From Altererythrobacter aquiaggeris (GTDB lineage Bacteria > Pseudomonadota > Alphaproteobacteria > Sphingomonadales > Sphingomonadaceae): a stretch of DNA of 64,000 nt. The stretch's first letter is position 1; each line of letters begins with the position of its first letter. The DNA is taken from assembly GCF_037154015.1 (NCBI RefSeq), contig NZ_JBANRL010000001.1, positions 682,001-746,000 on the forward strand, in the 5' to 3' direction. This document shows positions 46,063 through 54,918 of the stretch, in pieces. Under the pieces are notes generated by a model that saw only the letters and a program-made list of their open reading frames with translations, did not search any database and was not told the origin of the DNA. The translations under genes and the position numbers were made by a program.

Positions 46063-47694
46063 TTAAAAGCTGAAGCCGGGCGTGGCTGATTTGGCCGAAG
46101 CCGTGCGATCTTTTTTGCCGTCCTTGGCGGCAGCGCGGCGATCGCTTTTGCTTCCTTGTGCGGGAAGCATGGCAGCGGGATCGATCCGGCTAACCGACGG
46201 CGGCGGCGCATCTGCGGGCGCAGCCGTTGGTTTGGGCCGGTCGCCGCCAGTGATGCCGTCATTTTCCTTGAAGCCGAACAGACGTTCTGCCTCGTTGGGT
46301 GACTGGTATCCATCGGTCGGCAATTTGATGTCGTTGGCATTGACCGGTTTGACCAGATAAGGCGTAACCACAATTACCAGCTCGGTTTCGCCCTTGCGGA
46401 ACGAGGTCGAGCGGAACAGATTGCCAAGGATCGGCACATCACCAAGGCCCGGGGCCTTGTCGATGGTGTTCTGCGCATTGTTGGACATCAGGCCGGCAAT
46501 CATGAAACTTTGACCCGAGCCAAGTTCTACCGTCGTTTCGGCGCGGCGGATCGTCAGGGCGGGGATCTGGAACCCGTTGAGCGTCACAGCACCCTGGCTC
46601 GAAAGCTCGGATACTTCTGGACGCACGCGGATCGAAATCCGGCCATTGGCCAGAACTGTCGGCGTGTAAGCCAGGCTGACACCGTATTTCCGGTATTCGA
46701 TTGCCGTTGTGCCAAGCCCCTGACTGATCGGGATCGGGAATTCGCCGCCGGCAAGGAAGTCGGCAGTTTCGCCCGAAAGAGCGGTCAGGTTAGGTTGTGA
46801 AAGCGTGGTGACCAGACCAACCCGTTCAGCAAGATCGAAAGCGCTGGCCACATCCATGCCGAACAGCTTGCCCGCAGCACTCAGTGCTGTCTGGGCGGCG
46901 TTGCGGGTAAAGTCGTATTGCGCGCCGCCAACGACGAACTTTCCGGTAACCGGATCGAACGGAAGGCTGACCGACCCGGGAGGCAGGCCAAGCTGGGCCG
47001 ACGCATCTAGTTGGGGCAGATTGCCGGTATCGATATCGCTGATATTCACGAAATCGCGGCCGGTCTGGACGCCGAAAGTGAAGCCGCCGCTTTGATCGCG
47101 CGTGGCAAGGTTGGAACCAATTTCGCGAACCAGCGAACGGCTGACCTCGGCAAAGCGGACTTGCAGGTTGACCTGCAAAGGCGTGGCTGTTTTCAGGCGG
47201 CTGATTACGTTTGCGTCGCCGCCCACGAATGCGGACACCAGTCGTTCGGCCTCAGCTGCGTCCTCAGGTGCAGAAACCGTTCCGGTCAGCAAAACAGTGT
47301 TTGTTCCCATGGTGGAAACCGATACTTGTGCGCCGGGCATGGCCAGGGCGAGCATTTGATCCACGCTGTCGAGGTTTGATCCCACACGAATGTTGGCTGA
47401 CCAGATAATATCGCCAGCAGCATTGCTGGCATAGACAGTTGTTTCACCGCCGGCCTTGCCGAAAACGTACAACTGCCGCTGTGATTTCACCTGAACATCG
47501 GCAACCGCTTCGTTGGCGACGAAAATGTCGGCCATCGAACCAGGCACAGTGACAAGTTGACCGCGACCGATCGACAGGACGAGATCCTGATTAGGGCTGC
47601 GAATTGACTGCGCGTTGGCTGCATCGGTTGGAAGACCGGCGAGCGGCGCTATCGCGATGCTGGCGAGCAGCGTGGTTGCAAACAGGCGTTTCAT
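46063..47694 (-). CDS. cpaC: Tad pilus secretin CpaC (RcpA)
   Basis: This outer-membrane secretin channel of the Tad pilus has 543 residues from ATG 47694, with AGGGG upstream. A signal peptide (MKRLFATTLLASIAIAPLA) is followed by a pilus N-domain (about 35-105), a BON-like domain and the secretin domain with the motif LGDVPILGNLFRST near the C-terminus. The tail is Pro/Ala/Lys-rich. The gene lies between cpaB (61 bases upstream) and cpaD (overlapping or 17 bases). Confidence 0.95.
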   Translation of the reverse strand: MKRLFATTLLASIAIAPLAGLPTDAANAQSIRSPNQDLVLSIGRGQLVTVPGSMADIFVANEAVADVQVKSQRQLYVFGKAGGETTVYASNAAGDIIWSANIRVGSNLDSVDQMLALAMPGAQVSVSTMGTNTVLLTGTVSAPEDAAEAERLVSAFVGGDANVISRLKTATPLQVNLQVRFAEVSRSLVREIGSNLATRDQSGGFTFGVQTGRDFVNISDIDTGNLPQLDASAQLGLPPGSVSLPFDPVTGKFVVGGAQYDFTRNAAQTALSAAGKLFGMDVASAFDLAERVGLVTTLSQPNLTALSGETADFLAGGEFPIPISQGLGTTAIEYRKYGVSLAYTPTVLANGRISIRVRPEVSELSSQGAVTLNGFQIPALTIRRAETTVELGSGQSFMIAGLMSNNAQNTIDKAPGLGDVPILGNLFRSTSFRKGETELVIVVTPYLVKPVNANDIKLPTDGYQSPNEAERLFGFKENDGITGGDRPKPTAAPADAPPPSVSRIDPAAMLPAQGSKSDRRAAAKDGKKDRTASAKSATPGFSF

Positions 47695-47755
47695 TGACTT
47701 GCCCCTCTGGGTCTTGCTGGCAATCTTGCCGGTAACTTGGGCGAAGATGGTCATC

Positions 47756-48775
47756 TCAGTTCCTTCCCACGCTGACTTCGGTGGTCTGTTTGCCGCGGGT
47801 CACACGGACCATCGGTCCGCGGCTGACAGGCGGTGCACTGACAGTTGCCGGTGCACCGATTGCAGCGGGCATGGCGGTGACCACCTGCGCCTCGGGTTGT
47901 TTGTTCGCAGGGATAGTGCTGCGCTGGAAACGCGACACATCACCGCCTGTTACATAAGTCGAACGCGCATCATTCGGGCGCGACATCGCGGCCTGCAGAA
48001 TGGCTTCTTCCTCTTCCTTGGTGGCACCTTCCGGAACGTTTACCTCGCCAGCGGCGATTGCACGTTCCAGTTCAACCTGGCTGTCAGCGAGCGAACGAAG
48101 CGACAGACTGAGTGTACCGATTGTCTGGGCTACGGCGATTTTTTCAGCGATGCGCGGCGTTGCTTCCAGCGTAACCGTGCGGAAGGCGCGGACCACGGTT
48201 TTGCCGTTGACGACTTCCTGTTCGGTGGATTGGTCGGTTGCCAGGACGCGCAAATTGCGCAGCACGGTTTCCGACGCCTTGAGCGATTTGTCGCCTTCAC
48301 CCTTGACCGTCTGGGTCAGGACGAGATCGATCCGGTCACCCGGGAAGACAAAGCCGGCAACGCCGGTCTTGGCAGATACCGGGACAGTGACGGCGCGCAT
48401 GCCCGGGCCGAGTGCCGCGGCCAGAAATCCCCGGTCGCCGGGGCGAACAAGCGAGCCGTGCGTGATCGGCTCGCCGGCAGTAATCTGATGACGAACGACT
48501 GTGCCCATCAGTTTGGACATATCGGCTTCACCATCGACGAAATAGGCATCCTGGACCATTTCTTCCGGCCATTGCTGGAAGCTGATCGAGTCAGCGGTGA
48601 TGATTGTGCCGATTGGCAGGGCACGCTGCGCTACAAGGACTTTGGGCCCCTGCGGTGTCGCTGCCGCCTCCACTTGCGGAGCGGATGCTCCTGCGAACAT
48701 ACTCCGGGCGGCCATGGCCGTACCGATCGCAATGATCAGCGCCCCCAGCAGTAATACCAGCTTTTTCCTGTCCAT
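47756..48775 (-). CDS. cpaB: Tad pilus assembly protein CpaB (RcpC)
   Basis: This 339-residue protein is anchored by an N-terminal helix (KLVLLLGALIIAIGTAMAA). An SAF domain occupies about residues 45-110 (VLVAQRALPIGTIITADSI). The RcpC domain follows (GMRAVTVPVSAKTGVAGFV, PGDRIDLVLTQTV). The C-terminal part is Pro/Ala-rich and ends in a basic TRGKQTTEVSVGRN. It is thought to support the secretin in the periplasm. It follows cpaA after an 85-base gap with two hairpins. Confidence 0.94.
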   Translation of the reverse strand: MDRKKLVLLLGALIIAIGTAMAARSMFAGASAPQVEAAATPQGPKVLVAQRALPIGTIITADSISFQQWPEEMVQDAYFVDGEADMSKLMGTVVRHQITAGEPITHGSLVRPGDRGFLAAALGPGMRAVTVPVSAKTGVAGFVFPGDRIDLVLTQTVKGEGDKSLKASETVLRNLRVLATDQSTEQEVVNGKTVVRAFRTVTLEATPRIAEKIAVAQTIGTLSLSLRSLADSQVELERAIAAGEVNVPEGATKEEEEAILQAAMSRPNDARSTYVTGGDVSRFQRSTIPANKQPEAQVVTAMPAAIGAPATVSAPPVSRGPMVRVTRGKQTTEVSVGRN

Positions 48776-48798
48776 GGCCGTAAAGCCCCCTCAAGTTC

Positions 48799-48842
48799 TT
48801 CGGCCCCTTGCCGAAATTGGATTGATGCTCCGTCTAGGAGCA
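48799..48842 (-). other. Two tandem hairpins between cpaA and cpaB
   Basis: TTCGGC/GCCGAA (48799-48804, 48810-48815) and TGCTCC/GGAGCA (48826-48831, 48837-48842) form two six-base stems with five-base loops in the short gap before cpaB. No T run follows either. They could affect processing or relative expression of cpaA and cpaB. Confidence 0.45.
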
Positions 48843-48860
48843 AAGTGGTTAAGATCGGGT

Positions 48861-49355
48861 TCACCCCAATGTCGCGGCACCTGCCGTTGCGATGGGAAGA
48901 TAGTGAAAACCAAGCACCCAGAAGCCCCCGGCTGCGATTGCCACACCGTACGGGATGGCGACCTTGTCGCGCTGGCGGCGGGCGATATGGTATCCGCCGA
49001 TAACAATCGTCAGAACGCCGCCCACCAGCGCCATCACCATCAGAAGTGTAAGAAATGAACTGGGAGAAACCCACAGTGCGAGCGCAGTCAGCAGCTTGAC
49101 ATCTCCGCCGCCCATGGCGCCGAATGCGAATAATGTCGCAAAAACTGCGAAGGCGAGCACGGCAACGCCAAGCTGCATCGCAATTTCAGGCCAAAGCGAA
49201 AACCCGCTGGCCCACCAGAAGAGAGGCGCGCCCACGGCAATAGAAAGGTTGAGCCAATTATCGATCTGGCGCCGCTGGATATCGGTGATTGCCGCAATCA
49301 GCAGCGCAATTGCCAATGCGATAAGCAGTCCGTATTGGAAATATTCAACCAGCAT
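48861..49355 (-). CDS. cpaA: Prepilin peptidase CpaA/TadV
   Basis: This type IV prepilin peptidase (A24 family) matures the Flp pilin. ATG 49355 gives 164 residues; an in-frame TTG at 49367 is less likely. Catalytic aspartates are Asp25 in TDIQRRQIDNWL and Asp85 in the GxGD motif MGGGDVKLL. It lacks the N-terminal methyltransferase domain of PilD, as usual for TadV/CpaA. It is the first gene of the operon seen here. No Flp pilin gene lies upstream of it in the 150 bases before the divergent hydrolase. Confidence 0.93.
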   Translation of the reverse strand: MLVEYFQYGLLIALAIALLIAAITDIQRRQIDNWLNLSIAVGAPLFWWASGFSLWPEIAMQLGVAVLAFAVFATLFAFGAMGGGDVKLLTALALWVSPSSFLTLLMVMALVGGVLTIVIGGYHIARRQRDKVAIPYGVAIAAGGFWVLGFHYLPIATAGAATLG

Positions 49356-49506
49356 TTTGGCCCCCAAGTGTCCCTTGGAAAGCAGTGCTACAGGTCATGG
49401 CTTACCAAATAGTAACCAACGGCAGGAGGATCGTATTAGCCAAACAGGAGAAGCTCATACTAACCCTATTGACCGGAGAACGATTCCGGAGGGCGTGAGC
49501 GAAAGC

Positions 49507-50406
49507 ATGTGGCGTGCCGAGGATGGGCACCAGATCCGGCGTATCGACTGGCCGCAGCGCACTGAAGATGTGCGCGGGTCGTTGTTATTTTTTCCTGGCC
49601 GCGGGGATAATTACGAAAAATATCTGGAATCGCTCGAAGAATGGTCACGGCTTGGTTGGCGTGTCACAGCGGCTGACTGGCGCGGCCAGGCAGGATCGGG
49701 CAGGCTTGGCGATGATCCGGTGACCGGACATATCGACGATTTCGAAACCTGGCTGCGCGATCTCGGCGCACTTTGGAAGCTGTGGAAGTCTGAACGTTCC
49801 GGGCCGCATGTTTTAGCAGGCCATTCGATGGGTGGTCATCTCGTTCTGCGCGGATTGGCTGAAAAATACGTCGATCCCGACGCGCTCGTGCTGTCTGCAC
49901 CCATGCTCGGGTTTATCGGCAAAATCCCGCTTTCGGTCATGCATGGCGGATCCCGTCTCTTGGCGAAGGTCAAGGGAGCGACCACCCCGGCATGGAAATG
50001 GAGCGAAAAACCCGGTGAAGTACCAGCCGGGAGGCAGGATCTGCTGACGCATGACGATGATCGCTATGCTGACGAGTTGTTCTGGCGGAAAGAGCGCGCT
50101 GAACTGGTTATGGGACCGGGCAGCTGGGGCTGGGTGGAAAGGTCCTATGCCTCGACCAGAGCATTGTTTGTCGGCGGTCTGCTTGAATCGGTCAAAACTC
50201 CGGTGCTGATTGTCGCCACGACAAACGACAAGCTGGTTGCGTTTGACGCTATCACCGATGCCGCAGCCCGTTTGCCAAACAGCGAAGTGCTGCGGTTTGG
50301 CGAGGAAGCGCATCATGAAATATTACGAGAGGTCGATGCGGTTCGTACTCGCGCGATGGAGGGAATAACGCGTTTTCTCGACCGGGTCGCGCCTCCCCAA
50401 GCCTGA
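49507..50406 (+). CDS. Alpha/beta hydrolase, monoacylglycerol lipase-like
   Basis: This is a serine hydrolase of about 299 residues from ATG 49507. A GTG at 49495 is an alternative start, and GGAGGG at 49488-49493 sits between the usual distances for the two. The nucleophile elbow is AGHSMGGHL. The acid is likely in VATTNDKLV and the histidine in EEAHHEIL, all in canonical order. FFPGRGDNYEKY near the start resembles the HGxx oxyanion region of lysophospholipase/monoacylglycerol lipase types. The FAD oxidoreductase gene follows after three bases. It is divergent from the Tad operon. Confidence 0.88.
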   Translation: MWRAEDGHQIRRIDWPQRTEDVRGSLLFFPGRGDNYEKYLESLEEWSRLGWRVTAADWRGQAGSGRLGDDPVTGHIDDFETWLRDLGALWKLWKSERSGPHVLAGHSMGGHLVLRGLAEKYVDPDALVLSAPMLGFIGKIPLSVMHGGSRLLAKVKGATTPAWKWSEKPGEVPAGRQDLLTHDDDRYADELFWRKERAELVMGPGSWGWVERSYASTRALFVGGLLESVKTPVLIVATTNDKLVAFDAITDAAARLPNSEVLRFGEEAHHEILREVDAVRTRAMEGITRFLDRVAPPQA

Positions 50407-50409
50407 TCG

Positions 50410-51510
50410 ATGAGCAAATATTTCGACATCGCGATTGTCGGCGCGGGGATCGCCGGATCGTCTCTGGCCGCGGAACTTGCAAGGCAGGGCTCGCTTGTGG
50501 TGCTCGAGGGGGAAAGCGCGCCGGGCTACCATTCGACGGGGCGTTCGGCTGCTTTCTGGGAAGAATGTTACGGCGGACCGGAGATCGTTCCGTTGACGCT
50601 GGCTTCGGGCGAATATCTGCGCGATGGCGGTTTTCTTACCGAGCGCGGCGCGCTTTACGCAGGGCGCGATGAGGATGCCGGTAAGCTGGATGAATTCATG
50701 GCACGCTTTGAAAACAGCGGTGCGCAGCTGGAACGTATTGATAGAGCACGGCTGGCTGCCATTTTGCCTGGCGTTAAGCCCGCCTGGACCGATGCGATCT
50801 GGGAACCAGCTTGCGCAGATATTGATGTCGCGGCTCTACACGCCCATTTTCTTTCGCGCGCAACACGCGGCGGGGCGGTAATCCAGACCAATGCGCGGCT
50901 TGTGTCGGCAGCGCAACGGACCGGCGGATGGGACCTGACCTGTGTGGATGGCAGCCGGTTTGCTGCGGGTATTCTGGTCAATGCAGCAGGGGCCTGGGCG
51001 GATCAGGTTGCTGCGATGGCAGGTGTGAAACCTGTCGGAATTACGCCTTATTTGCGTACTGTGGCCCAATTGCGAACCGATCCTGCCCCCGATCCCGCAC
51101 AGCCGCTGGTGCTGGATATTTCAGGGCGGTTCTATTTCAAGCCGGAAAGTGGCCGCGTGTGGTTGTCGCCGCACGATGAAGAACCTTCACCCCCTTGTGA
51201 TGTTGCTGCAGGCGAGCTCGGCGTTGCGACTGCCATCGCGCAATTCGAAAAAGTGGTTGATTGGCGGATTGAGGCAGTGGAGCGCAAATGGGCGGGGTTG
51301 CGCAGTTTTGCCCCAGACAGAATGCCGGTGTTTGGCTTCGATCCGGATGTGAGCGGGTTCTTCTGGTTTGCCGGTCAGGGCGGTTTCGGCATCCAGACAT
51401 CTCCCGCTGCTGCTGCGGGCGCATATGAATTGCTTACGGGCGATCAACTGACCGGGCGAACTTCGGGTGTCGATATGGCCCGCTATTCTCCTGCCCGATT
51501 CATGTCGTAA
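50410..51510 (+). CDS. FAD-dependent oxidoreductase, D-arginine dehydrogenase-like
   Basis: This flavoprotein of the D-amino acid oxidase/glycine oxidase type has 366 residues. A dinucleotide-binding GAGIAGSSLA (residues 11-20) is followed by the DauA-type GYHSTGRSAAFW. The second FAD segment ILVNAAGAWADQVA lies mid-protein and the C-terminal GQGGFGIQTSPA closes the FAD site. D-arginine dehydrogenase proteins share the HSTGRSAA stretch, but the amino acid substrate cannot be assigned. It is co-transcribed with the hydrolase gene. Confidence 0.85.
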   Translation: MSKYFDIAIVGAGIAGSSLAAELARQGSLVVLEGESAPGYHSTGRSAAFWEECYGGPEIVPLTLASGEYLRDGGFLTERGALYAGRDEDAGKLDEFMARFENSGAQLERIDRARLAAILPGVKPAWTDAIWEPACADIDVAALHAHFLSRATRGGAVIQTNARLVSAAQRTGGWDLTCVDGSRFAAGILVNAAGAWADQVAAMAGVKPVGITPYLRTVAQLRTDPAPDPAQPLVLDISGRFYFKPESGRVWLSPHDEEPSPPCDVAAGELGVATAIAQFEKVVDWRIEAVERKWAGLRSFAPDRMPVFGFDPDVSGFFWFAGQGGFGIQTSPAAAAGAYELLTGDQLTGRTSGVDMARYSPARFMS

Positions 51511-51577
51511 CTCTAGCCAGAGGCCGCCTGTTTGTTACAGTGACGGTCTTTCTGTCATTTAATGAGGAGAACCATCC

Positions 51578-51754
51578 ATGGCGCACCATTTCAAGATCAA
51601 GAAAAACAAGGCCGGCGAATTCGTGGCCTATTTCATGTACAATACGGAAACTGTCTTCTGGACAGAAGGCTATGCCAGCAAATCAGGCGCGATCAATGCC
51701 ATTGAATCGGTCAAGAAAAACGGACCGGACGCGCCTACTACAGACGAAAGCTAG
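51578..51754 (+). CDS. YegP-like DUF1508 small protein
   Basis: This 58-residue protein starts MAHHFKIKKNKAGEFVAYF, continues YNTETVFWTEGYASKSGA and ends PTTDES. The pattern of a short beta sheet followed by a helix (AINAIESVKKNG) matches one DUF1508/YegP unit, in which Trp-T-E and the A-I-x-S-V-K-x-N motif are conserved. AATGAGGAG lies just upstream of the ATG at 51578. The convergent rnhA gene ends two bases after its stop. Members are abundant small proteins of unknown function. Confidence 0.85.
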   Translation: MAHHFKIKKNKAGEFVAYFMYNTETVFWTEGYASKSGAINAIESVKKNGPDAPTTDES

Positions 51755-51756
51755 CA

Positions 51757-52212
51757 CTATTCATCTTCGGCAGCGACGCGCGCTGCCTCGTCCGCCGCAT
51801 CGCTGGCCAGAATATCTGCTCGTTCATTTTCGGGGTGGCCGTTATGTCCTTTGACCCAGTGCCATTCTATCTCGTGCCGCGCAGCCGCTTCGATCAGGTC
51901 GTGCCATAAATCCGTATTGCGAACCGGTTTTTTCGCAGCAGTCTTCCAGCCGCGTTTCTGCCAGCCAACGACCCAGCGGGTCATCCCGTCGAGGACATAT
52001 TTGCTGTCGGAATAGAGATCGACCCTGCATGGCTCGATCAGCGCATTCAACGCCGCTACGGCCGCCAACAATTCCATCCGGTTGTTGGTTGTCTCCGGAT
52101 CGCCGCCCGATAATTCTTTTTCGTGGCGGCCCATGCGCAAGATCGCGCCCCAGCCTCCGGGCCCTGGATTTCCCTTGCAGGAACCGTCCGTATATATTTC
52201 CACATGTTTCAT
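51757..52212 (-). CDS. rnhA: Ribonuclease HI
   Basis: This enzyme degrades the RNA strand of RNA-DNA hybrids. The ATG at 52212 gives 151 residues. The four metal-binding acids are all present: Asp9 ([17 protein letters not shown]), Glu47 (NNRMELLA), Asp69 (LYSDSKY) and Asp133 (ERADILA), plus the catalytic loop histidine in KGHNGHPEN. An in-frame extension to 52338 lies inside the homoserine kinase gene. The gene follows thrB after one base, in an ispH-thrB-rnhA order found in related alphaproteobacteria. Confidence 0.96.
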   Translation of the reverse strand: MKHVEIYTDGSCKGNPGPGGWGAILRMGRHEKELSGGDPETTNNRMELLAAVAALNALIEPCRVDLYSDSKYVLDGMTRWVVGWQKRGWKTAAKKPVRNTDLWHDLIEAAARHEIEWHWVKGHNGHPENERADILASDAADEAARVAAEDE

Positions 52213-52213
52213 A

Positions 52214-53170
52214 TCAGGCGAACGCTTTAGATCCCAATTGCGAATATTGCGATAACCGGTGCACGAATTCCATCGGATCCTTGCGCGACACCATGGCATC
52301 GTCCGGGATTTCGAGCCAGTCACTGCTACGCGAAGCAATAAATCTCAAACAGGCCCCCTGCGCCAGCAATGGCAAGCTTTGGTGTTCCTCGGCAGTTAAG
52401 GTGCGGACGGATTCGTACCCGGCAATCATGGCTTTCGAGACATCGGGATCGAATTGCGTACCATCCCTGCCAAAACACCATGCAGCATGGGTAACCGCAA
52501 GATCGTAAGCTGCAGCGCCGGTACAGGCGAAGTAAAAATCGATGATTCCCGAAACCTCGTCGTCCAGCATCAGCACATTGTCCGGAAACAGATCGGAATG
52601 GATGATGGTTTGGGGCAGGGCGCCGGGCCAGCGGGCCTGCACATCGCGCGCTTTCCCAATCATGTCGGGCAACAGCGCATCGATGCCAGCCAGCTTTTCC
52701 GCGCCGCAGTTTTCCAGCGTCGTCACCCATTCGGCAGGTCCCAATGAATTGCTGCGCGACTGCCCGAAATCCGCTGCCGCGATGTGCATTTGCGCCAATG
52801 CGCAGCCGACAGCGCGCGCTTGCGAAGGGTTTGGCTGATCAGGGGAAATTCCCGGCAAAAACTCGATCAGCGCAACCGCTTTCCCGCCGACAAGGCGGGA
52901 TGCTGAACCTTCACGGTCGTGAATTGTCCGCGGAACCGGGCAATTTGCTTCGGCGAGGTGATCGAGCAGGCCGAGAAAGAACGGCAAATCATGCAGATCG
53001 ATGCGGCGTTCGTACATCGTCAGTATATACCGGCCCGAACCGGTTTCGATCAGCCAGTTGCTATTCGATACGCCTTCGGCAATTCCCTTGGCCGAGCGCA
53101 GCGTACCGACGTCGTAATGAGCAATCAGTTTGGCCAGTTCCACGGCACCAAGATGGGTATAAACCGCCAA
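52214..53170 (-). CDS. thrB: Homoserine kinase, ThrB2/APH type
   Basis: This 318-residue kinase phosphorylates homoserine for threonine synthesis. It belongs to the aminoglycoside phosphotransferase-like homoserine kinases, not the GHMP type. Marks are GVSNSNWLI early (ATP binding), LIEFLPG, the catalytic [10 protein letters not shown] and the metal-binding GIIDFYFA. It lies between ispH (nine bases) and rnhA (one base). The same kinase fold occurs in other small-molecule kinases, so the specificity rests on the family pattern and conserved neighbourhood. Confidence 0.9.
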   Translation of the reverse strand: MAVYTHLGAVELAKLIAHYDVGTLRSAKGIAEGVSNSNWLIETGSGRYILTMYERRIDLHDLPFFLGLLDHLAEANCPVPRTIHDREGSASRLVGGKAVALIEFLPGISPDQPNPSQARAVGCALAQMHIAAADFGQSRSNSLGPAEWVTTLENCGAEKLAGIDALLPDMIGKARDVQARWPGALPQTIIHSDLFPDNVLMLDDEVSGIIDFYFACTGAAAYDLAVTHAAWCFGRDGTQFDPDVSKAMIAGYESVRTLTAEEHQSLPLLAQGACLRFIASRSSDWLEIPDDAMVSRKDPMEFVHRLSQYSQLGSKAFA

Positions 53171-53179
53171 GAGCGGGCT

Positions 53180-54154
53180 TCAATCGACGAGCTGGCGAGG
53201 CAGTTTAAAAACCATTTTTTCCTCTGTGGTCACTAACGTGCGCTCGTTGACCGTCCGGAATTCAGCCAACCGGTCAACAACTTCGCGCACCAGTGTCTCG
53301 GGCGCGGATGCCCCTGCGGTCAAACCGACCGTGCCGACACCTTCAAGCCACGCAGGATCGACATCAGCGCCTCTTTGCACCAGTTTTGCAGGTGTGCCGC
53401 AACGTTCGGCAACCTCGACCAGCCGCACAGAATTGGATGAGTTGGTTGCGCCGATCACCAATACCAGATCGCAGCTTGGCGCAATGTCCTTCACGGCTGC
53501 TTGCCGGTTCGAGGTCGCGTAGCAAATATCTTCCGCTTTGGGACCGACAATCTGCGGGTAGCGTTGTTTGAGAGCTTCGACGATCCGCCCGGTATCATCG
53601 ACCGAGAGCGTTGTCTGCGTCAGAAATGCCAACGCATCGTCCTGTGTAAAGGCGAGCGTGGAGACGTCTTCTTCGGTTTCCACCAGCGTCATTGCGCCGT
53701 CGGGCACTTGCCCGAATGTGCCGATGACTTCGGGATGCCCCTTGTGGCCGATAAAAATGATGTGCCGGTTGGCTTCGATCTGGCGCTCCGCCTGCCGGTG
53801 TACCTTGCTTACCAGCGGACAAGTGGCGTCAAGGTATTCAAGCCCGCGCCGCTGCGCCTCGTCAGGAACGGATTTGGGCACGCCGTGCGCGCTGAAAACG
53901 ACATGCGCGTCATCCGGAACCTCGTCCAGTTCCTCGACGAAGATCGCCCCCTTTTCGCGCAGACCATCCACGACATATTTGTTGTGCACAATCTCGTGCC
54001 GCACATACACCGGCGCCCCGTAGAGCTCCAGCGATCGCTCGACTATCTCGATCGCCCGGTCCACGCCGGCACAAAAACCGCGAGGAGCGGCGATCAGTAG
54101 AGTGATAGCGGGCTTTTGCGTGCCGCGATTCGTGTCTTGCAAGGGGGCGTTCAT
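53180..54154 (-). CDS. ispH: 4-hydroxy-3-methylbut-2-enyl diphosphate reductase
   Basis: This is the last enzyme of the MEP isoprenoid pathway, an iron-sulfur protein of 324 residues. The three cluster cysteines lie in [10 protein letters not shown] (Cys28), [11 protein letters not shown] and [20 protein letters not shown] and [11 protein letters not shown] near the C-terminus are also characteristic. It heads the minus-strand ispH-thrB-rnhA operon and is divergent from the lipoprotein gene at 54231. Confidence 0.97.
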   Translation of the reverse strand: MNAPLQDTNRGTQKPAITLLIAAPRGFCAGVDRAIEIVERSLELYGAPVYVRHEIVHNKYVVDGLREKGAIFVEELDEVPDDAHVVFSAHGVPKSVPDEAQRRGLEYLDATCPLVSKVHRQAERQIEANRHIIFIGHKGHPEVIGTFGQVPDGAMTLVETEEDVSTLAFTQDDALAFLTQTTLSVDDTGRIVEALKQRYPQIVGPKAEDICYATSNRQAAVKDIAPSCDLVLVIGATNSSNSVRLVEVAERCGTPAKLVQRGADVDPAWLEGVGTVGLTAGASAPETLVREVVDRLAEFRTVNERTLVTTEEKMVFKLPRQLVD

Positions 54155-54230
54155 AACCGTGCCTCTAGCGCTTTGCTGCGGGCCAAGCTAGGGCTTCGCG
54201 CCAAGCAGTTTCAAGTCGAGGACCTACCCC

Positions 54231-54878
54231 ATGAATGCTCCCCTCCGTATTGCCTCTTCAATGGCACTGGTCACGATGTTGGCCGCTTGCAGTGGCTCCG
54301 GCGACATTGTCGTTGATGAAGGGGTCGGGATTACGGCGCTCCGCACGGTTTGTCCGGCTGTCGGCGTTCCCGACTATACGGGCGATATCACGACTTTCCG
54401 CGGCGGCGATACGACTGCCGCCGCGATCGATGTCAGTGCGGCATTGACCAATGTTCGCAGCACCTGCGACGATACCGGTGCCAAGATTTACACCAATGCG
54501 ACATTCGACGTGCTTGCGCGGCGGACCGACACCCGCGGCGCCCGCCGGGTCGAACTGCCGTTCTTCTCCACCGTACTGCGCGGCAACACGGCGGTTGTCA
54601 GCAAACGCATCGGAACCGTGGTAATCGACTTTGCCGATGGCCAGGAACGCGCACAGGGCAGCGGAACCGCTGGCGCTTTCGTTGACCGTGAAGCATCCAC
54701 CCTGCCTGACGAGATCCGCCGCGAAATCACGCGCAAGCGCGAGGCCGGAGATGAGGATGCCGCGCTGGATCCCTTGTCCAAACCGGAAGTGCGGGCCGCA
54801 CTTTCGCGGGCAACGTTCGAAGTTTTGGTCGGTTTCCAGCTTAACGAACAGCAATTCGCCTACAACGTTACGCGGTAA
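54231..54878 (+). CDS. Hypothetical lipoprotein
   Basis: This 215-residue protein has a lipoprotein signal ending VTMLAAC (Cys20), followed by SGSGDIVVDE. The mature part looks like a beta-rich periplasmic domain with two cysteines (TVCPAVGVPDY and RSTCDDTGAK), which could form a disulfide. It carries basic stretches EIRREITRKREAG near the end. I do not recognise the family. The argS gene starts 40 bases downstream. No function can be inferred. Confidence 0.75.
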   Translation: MNAPLRIASSMALVTMLAACSGSGDIVVDEGVGITALRTVCPAVGVPDYTGDITTFRGGDTTAAAIDVSAALTNVRSTCDDTGAKIYTNATFDVLARRTDTRGARRVELPFFSTVLRGNTAVVSKRIGTVVIDFADGQERAQGSGTAGAFVDREASTLPDEIRREITRKREAGDEDAALDPLSKPEVRAALSRATFEVLVGFQLNEQQFAYNVTR

Positions 54879-54918
54879 GGCGCTTTTCTAGCTGGCGCAA
54901 AGAGGGTAGGCGCGCGCC

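Noticed and set aside
47615-48754. 379-codon plus-strand frame opposite cpaC and cpaB
   Set aside because: It spans the junction of two well-supported genes and shows low-complexity Arg/His/Gly-rich translation, so it is a shadow.
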